A stretch of DNA of 64,000 bases from the NCBI GenBank assembly GCA_025210775.1, contig JAOARB010000001.1:1-64000 (forward strand), in the 5' to 3' direction. This DNA comes from Prolixibacteraceae bacterium. GTDB taxonomy: Bacteria > Bacteroidota > Bacteroidia > Bacteroidales > Prolixibacteraceae. The position numbers were made by a program, and so were the translations under genes. The notes below the pieces were generated by a model that saw only the letters and a program-made list of their open reading frames with translations, was not told the origin of the DNA and made no database searches. Below are positions 62,432-64,000 of this stretch, in pieces. The number at the start of each line of letters is the position of its first letter. Positions within the stretch are counted from its first letter, which is position 1.

Positions 62432-64000
62432 ATGTATCGATTGATTTTGAGTGCAATAATCTTTTTTTGTTGCACATTGGCATGGGCAGATAGTTATAAA
62501 GGAAAAGTATACGAACTAGATGCCAAAGGGAATAAAGTACCTATTCCTGGAGTAAATATTATGGTAGAGGGAACTTCTCATGGAACTGTAACTGATTTAA
62601 ATGGAAATTTTGAGATTCCTGTAGAAGGAAAGAAAAAAGGGTTGATCTTTAGTTATGTGGGTTATCAAAAGGTTCGCATCCTTCCTAAAACTTTAGACCA
62701 GATATTGGTGGAGATGACCCAAGGTGAAGAACTAGGGGAAGTGACTGTGGCCAAAAGACGTGCTTCAACCTCTTTCTCTAAAATTAATCCTATCCAAGCA
62801 CAGAAACTTACGGGTGCTGAATTGACCAAATGTGCTTGTTGTAATCTTTCTGAGAGTTTCGAAACCAATGCTTCTGTAGATGTCTCTTTTTCGGATGCGG
62901 TTTCTGGTGCTAAGACTATTAAAATGCTTGGATTGTCTGGGAAATATTCTCAGATGATGATCGAAAATATTCCTGCTTTGAGAGGAGCACAAAATAGCTA
63001 TGGATTGGAATATATTCCTGGTACATGGATGCAATCTATCCAAATATCGAAAGGTACTTCGGCTGTTAAGAGTGGTGCTGAATCGATGACAGGACAGATT
63101 AATGTGGAACTTAAAGAACCGGATGGAGAAGAGAAAGGGTCTTTCTATATGTACGGAAACCAAGATGGAAAGATGGAGTGGAATGTGAATTATGGCATGA
63201 AACTGAATGACCATTGGAGTACTGCTGTTTTTGGTCACTATGAGGATACTTTCCGTGAGATGGACAATAACAACGATGGTTTCTTGGATCGTCCTGTGAC
63301 TCGCCAATATAACTTTTTTAATAAGTGGAAATATAAATCAGACTTTATTAATTGGAAGTTTGGATGGAGTATCTTGGATGAATCGAGAGATGGAGGACAA
63401 GTGGATTTTGATAAAAATATCTCCCCTTTCGATCAGCAAGCTTATGGTATTGGTATCGACTCGAAAAAGATGAACGCTTATTCTAAGCTTGGTTTTATAT
63501 TTGATCGTCCTTCTACTAGTCTTGGTACGGTGTTGAAATGGGATCGTTATACCAGAGACTCCTTCTATGGTCGTCAGCTGTATGATGTAGACCAACAAAA
63601 TATCTATGGCTCGGTAATCTTCCAATCATTCTTATTTAATACCAATCATAATTATTCTGTAGGACTTAATTATGTGAATGATAGAAATAGAAATAAAATT
63701 CAATTTTTGGAGGAGACCGAAAAACAAGATATCGGATTTGATGAAGAGGTGATTGGGGGATTCGCAGAATATACTTTCACCCCAACGGATGATATCACAT
63801 TCTTGGCAGGATTACGTTATGATCATAGCTCTATCCATGGAACTTACTGGACTCCTCGTATGCACTTTAGATGGGCTTTTACTGGTAGTTCAACGCTAAG
63901 ATTGTCGGCAGGTAAAGGGTATAGAACACCCCAAGTGGTAGCAGAGAATACTCGTTATTTGGCTTCTTCTAGAGTGTGGCATTTTTCACAAACCACTCCG
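62432..64000 (+). CDS. TonB-dependent receptor with carboxypeptidase-like domain (partial, cut by window end)
   Basis: The first 523 codons are present. After the signal peptide (about 1-19, LAWAD) comes a carboxypeptidase-regulatory-like domain (about 22-95; IPGVNIMVEGTSHGTVTDLNGNF region, then IFSYVGYQ), then the plug domain with a CACC cluster (Cys134, 136, 137) in LTKCACCNLSESFETNASVD, KMLGLSGKYSQMMIENIP and QSIQISKGTSAVKSGAESMTGQINVE. Barrel strands follow to the window end (ITFLAGLRYDHSSIHG, LRLSAGKGYRTPQVV). The Cys cluster and the HYC_CC_PP neighbour suggest a metal, probably copper, substrate. Confidence 0.85.
   Translation, partial: MYRLILSAIIFFCCTLAWADSYKGKVYELDAKGNKVPIPGVNIMVEGTSHGTVTDLNGNFEIPVEGKKKGLIFSYVGYQKVRILPKTLDQILVEMTQGEELGEVTVAKRRASTSFSKINPIQAQKLTGAELTKCACCNLSESFETNASVDVSFSDAVSGAKTIKMLGLSGKYSQMMIENIPALRGAQNSYGLEYIPGTWMQSIQISKGTSAVKSGAESMTGQINVELKEPDGEEKGSFYMYGNQDGKMEWNVNYGMKLNDHWSTAVFGHYEDTFREMDNNNDGFLDRPVTRQYNFFNKWKYKSDFINWKFGWSILDESRDGGQVDFDKNISPFDQQAYGIGIDSKKMNAYSKLGFIFDRPSTSLGTVLKWDRYTRDSFYGRQLYDVDQQNIYGSVIFQSFLFNTNHNYSVGLNYVNDRNRNKIQFLEETEKQDIGFDEEVIGGFAEYTFTPTDDITFLAGLRYDHSSIHGTYWTPRMHFRWAFTGSSTLRLSAGKGYRTPQVVAENTRYLASSRVWHFSQTTP

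Noticed and set aside
62765-63307. 180-codon minus-strand frame inside the TonB-receptor gene
   Set aside because: It is antisense to a well-supported receptor frame, with His/Ile-rich composition and no recognisable domain.

Overview
The window is a stretch of AT-rich bacterial chromosome from a member of the Bacteroidota, most likely class Bacteroidia (a marine Marinilabiliales/Prolixibacteraceae-like lineage would fit, but that is inference). The evidence is Bacteroidota-type promoters (TTG-N19-TAnnTTTG), conserved gene orders for this phylum (purH-mreBCD-mrdA-rodA, lysS-gpsA-pgi, tamB divergent from tsaD), Porin_10- and OstA-like outer-membrane proteins, SPII lipoproteins with very short signal peptides, exbB-exbD-tonB and a SusC-like TonB-dependent receptor. 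I see no phage, insertion sequence, CRISPR array or tRNA gene.

Layout. 1-170: the tail of an rRNA locus, a 5S-like 3' half and terminator, with a duplicated 40-nt hairpin at 203. 400-6624: an exported GH133 debranching-type lipoprotein, a Porin_10 outer-membrane protein and an MltF-type lytic transglycosylase. 6662-9576 (minus): CoA-pyrophosphatase-like Nudix, LolC/E-like permease and a flippase-like membrane protein. 9692-18834: rsmA/ksgA, then purH followed by the complete rod-shape/elongasome operon (mreB, mreC, mreD, PBP2, rodA). 19092-23674: KamA-like radical SAM protein, a coiled-coil/barrel protein, a TonB-C protein with MORN-like repeats, and a DMT exporter. 23735-27846 (minus): pgi, gpsA, lysS. 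28391-32533: recJ, uracil permease, a Phenol_MetA_deg-type barrel. 32603-35775 (minus): redoxin-like protein without CxxC, coaD, aspartate kinase. 36570-40851: apbE, HAD hydrolase, small exported protein, proline dehydrogenase, lipoprotein. 41247-47752: envelope-biogenesis genes (OmpH/Skp-like lipoprotein, glycosyltransferase, small membrane protein, PpiC-like lipoprotein, SurA, OstA/LptA-like). 47861-48841: alpha/beta hydrolase. 49316-52897: three-gene biotin-dependent acyl-CoA (probably propionyl-CoA) carboxylase. 52979-59650 (minus): TonB-like/ExbD/ExbB and TamB. 59831 on: tsaD, then a His/Cys-rich HYC_CC_PP-type protein and a TonB-dependent receptor cut by the window end, probably a copper/heavy-metal pair.

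Functionally the window is dominated by envelope construction: wall elongation, lipoprotein sorting, OMP chaperoning, LPS transport, TamB assembly and TonB energisation.

The most unusual signal is not a gene. Three long intergenic regions (about 10.86-11.13, 36.07-36.27 and 61.05-61.32 kb) each carry the same dispersed element: inverted and direct copies of an 11-nt unit GAANTTGATAT around a conserved core ACATAACGTATAA. The 11-nt spacing is close to one DNA helical turn, and the order of the variable base (C,G,T,G) is kept from unit to unit apart from local substitutions. This looks like an undescribed repeat family or a phased protein-binding array. Other points worth checking are the missing AUG start of tamB, the near-leaderless porin promoter, and the KamA-like protein without the canonical PLP-lysine motif.
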